5,662 bases of DNA from Bdellovibrionales bacterium (lineage in GTDB: Bacteria > Bdellovibrionota > Bdellovibrionia > Bdellovibrionales > UBA1609), in assembly GCA_020434645.1 (NCBI GenBank), contig JAGRAK010000138.1:1-5662 (forward strand), written 5' to 3'. A model generated the notes under the pieces. It was not told where the DNA came from. It saw only the letters and a program-made list of their open reading frames with translations, and searched no databases. This document shows, piece by piece, positions 5,515 through 5,662 of this stretch. Each line of letters opens with the position of its first letter. Position 1 is the first letter of the stretch. The translations under genes were made by a program, and so were the position numbers.

Positions 5515-5662
5515 ATGAAGCCGTTTTGCCCTAAGTGTGCCTCTCAATTTGCTCCCCCTGTCCGACACGGATTTTTTGTGCGCCGGTCGGACGGACGCCG
5601 TCTCATACGGTATAAATGCAACCATTGTCGATTTAGTTTTTCTGAGGCCACCTTTCATAGAT
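5515..5662 (+). CDS. Zinc-ribbon protein, transposase-like, N-terminal part only (runs off right edge)
   Basis: An open frame from ATG 5515 remains open for 49 codons to the window edge. It begins MKPFCPKC and continues with YKCNHCRFSFSEATFHR, giving C5-x2-C8 and C35-x2-C38, a classic four-cysteine zinc ribbon. Between the pairs is a very basic stretch (FFVRRSDGRRLIR). This arrangement, with the second knuckle followed by an aromatic/Ser/Thr segment, is known from the N-terminal DNA-binding parts of transposases such as IS1 InsA and the IS1595/ISXO2 group. The catalytic part is outside the window, so the assignment is a family-level inference. A GTG at 5509 and a TTG at 5494 are alternative in-frame starts; no start has a good ribosome site. 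Hand-counted GC is about 49 percent, slightly above its surroundings. Other zinc-ribbon DNA-binding proteins cannot be excluded. The antisense frame over this stretch lacks any recognisable feature. Confidence 0.68.
   Translation, partial: MKPFCPKCASQFAPPVRHGFFVRRSDGRRLIRYKCNHCRFSFSEATFHR

Noticed and set aside
5473..5658. 61-codon minus-strand frame at the right edge
   Set aside because: The plus strand carries a four-cysteine zinc ribbon in the same place, which is unlikely by chance, so this is a shadow.
1..5662. tRNA, rRNA, CRISPR array or complete insertion sequence
   Set aside because: No cloverleaf-like, rRNA-like or regularly spaced repeat-spacer pattern was seen, and only the start of one transposase-like gene is present.

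Overview
The window reads as chromosomal DNA of a moderately AT-rich Gram-negative bacterium. The evidence is two genes with lipoprotein signal peptides, one Sec-exported protein with evenly numbered cysteines, Shine-Dalgarno sites, and a UvrD helicase closely resembling the proteobacterial type. The lipoprotein-rich, poorly recognisable neighbourhood and a zinc-ribbon transposase-like gene would fit a predatory delta-type lineage such as Bdellovibrio and relatives. That placement is an inference from general resemblance and is not proven by any single marker.

Layout from left to right. Positions 1-198 (minus) hold the 5' part of a small lipoprotein gene that runs off the left edge; its outer 120 bases are clearly GC-richer than the rest. 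Positions 199-372 form a divergent intergenic region with a near-perfect inverted repeat. Positions 373-2760 (plus) encode a complete UvrD/PcrA-type DNA helicase with all SF1A motifs and the C-terminal Tudor-like domain. These are joined by a long disordered linker built of nine five-residue units with an aromatic residue at nearly every fifth position. Positions 2769-3437 (minus) encode an unrecognised 222-residue lipoprotein that converges on uvrD with only 8 bases between the stop codons. Positions 3438-3849 are a 412-base divergent regulatory region with a good candidate promoter for the rightward gene, a strong ribosome binding site and several small palindromes. Positions 3850-5358 (plus) encode an unrecognised 502-residue exported protein with six cysteines, a charged helical segment and a roughly 120-residue Asn/Gln/Tyr-rich prion-like tail. 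A 15-bp stem with a GCAA loop follows it at 5401-5434. Positions 5515-5662 (plus) hold the first 49 codons of a zinc-ribbon protein, probably a transposase or related DNA-binding protein, cut by the right edge.

The genes do not form an obvious pathway or operon: each has its own transcription unit, and the strands run minus, plus, minus, plus, plus. UvrD is a housekeeping DNA-repair enzyme, and the flanking genes are envelope proteins of unknown role. I see no convincing multi-gene novel system. The most unusual items are two low-complexity protein segments: the pentad-repeat linker inside UvrD and the prion-like tail of the exported protein.
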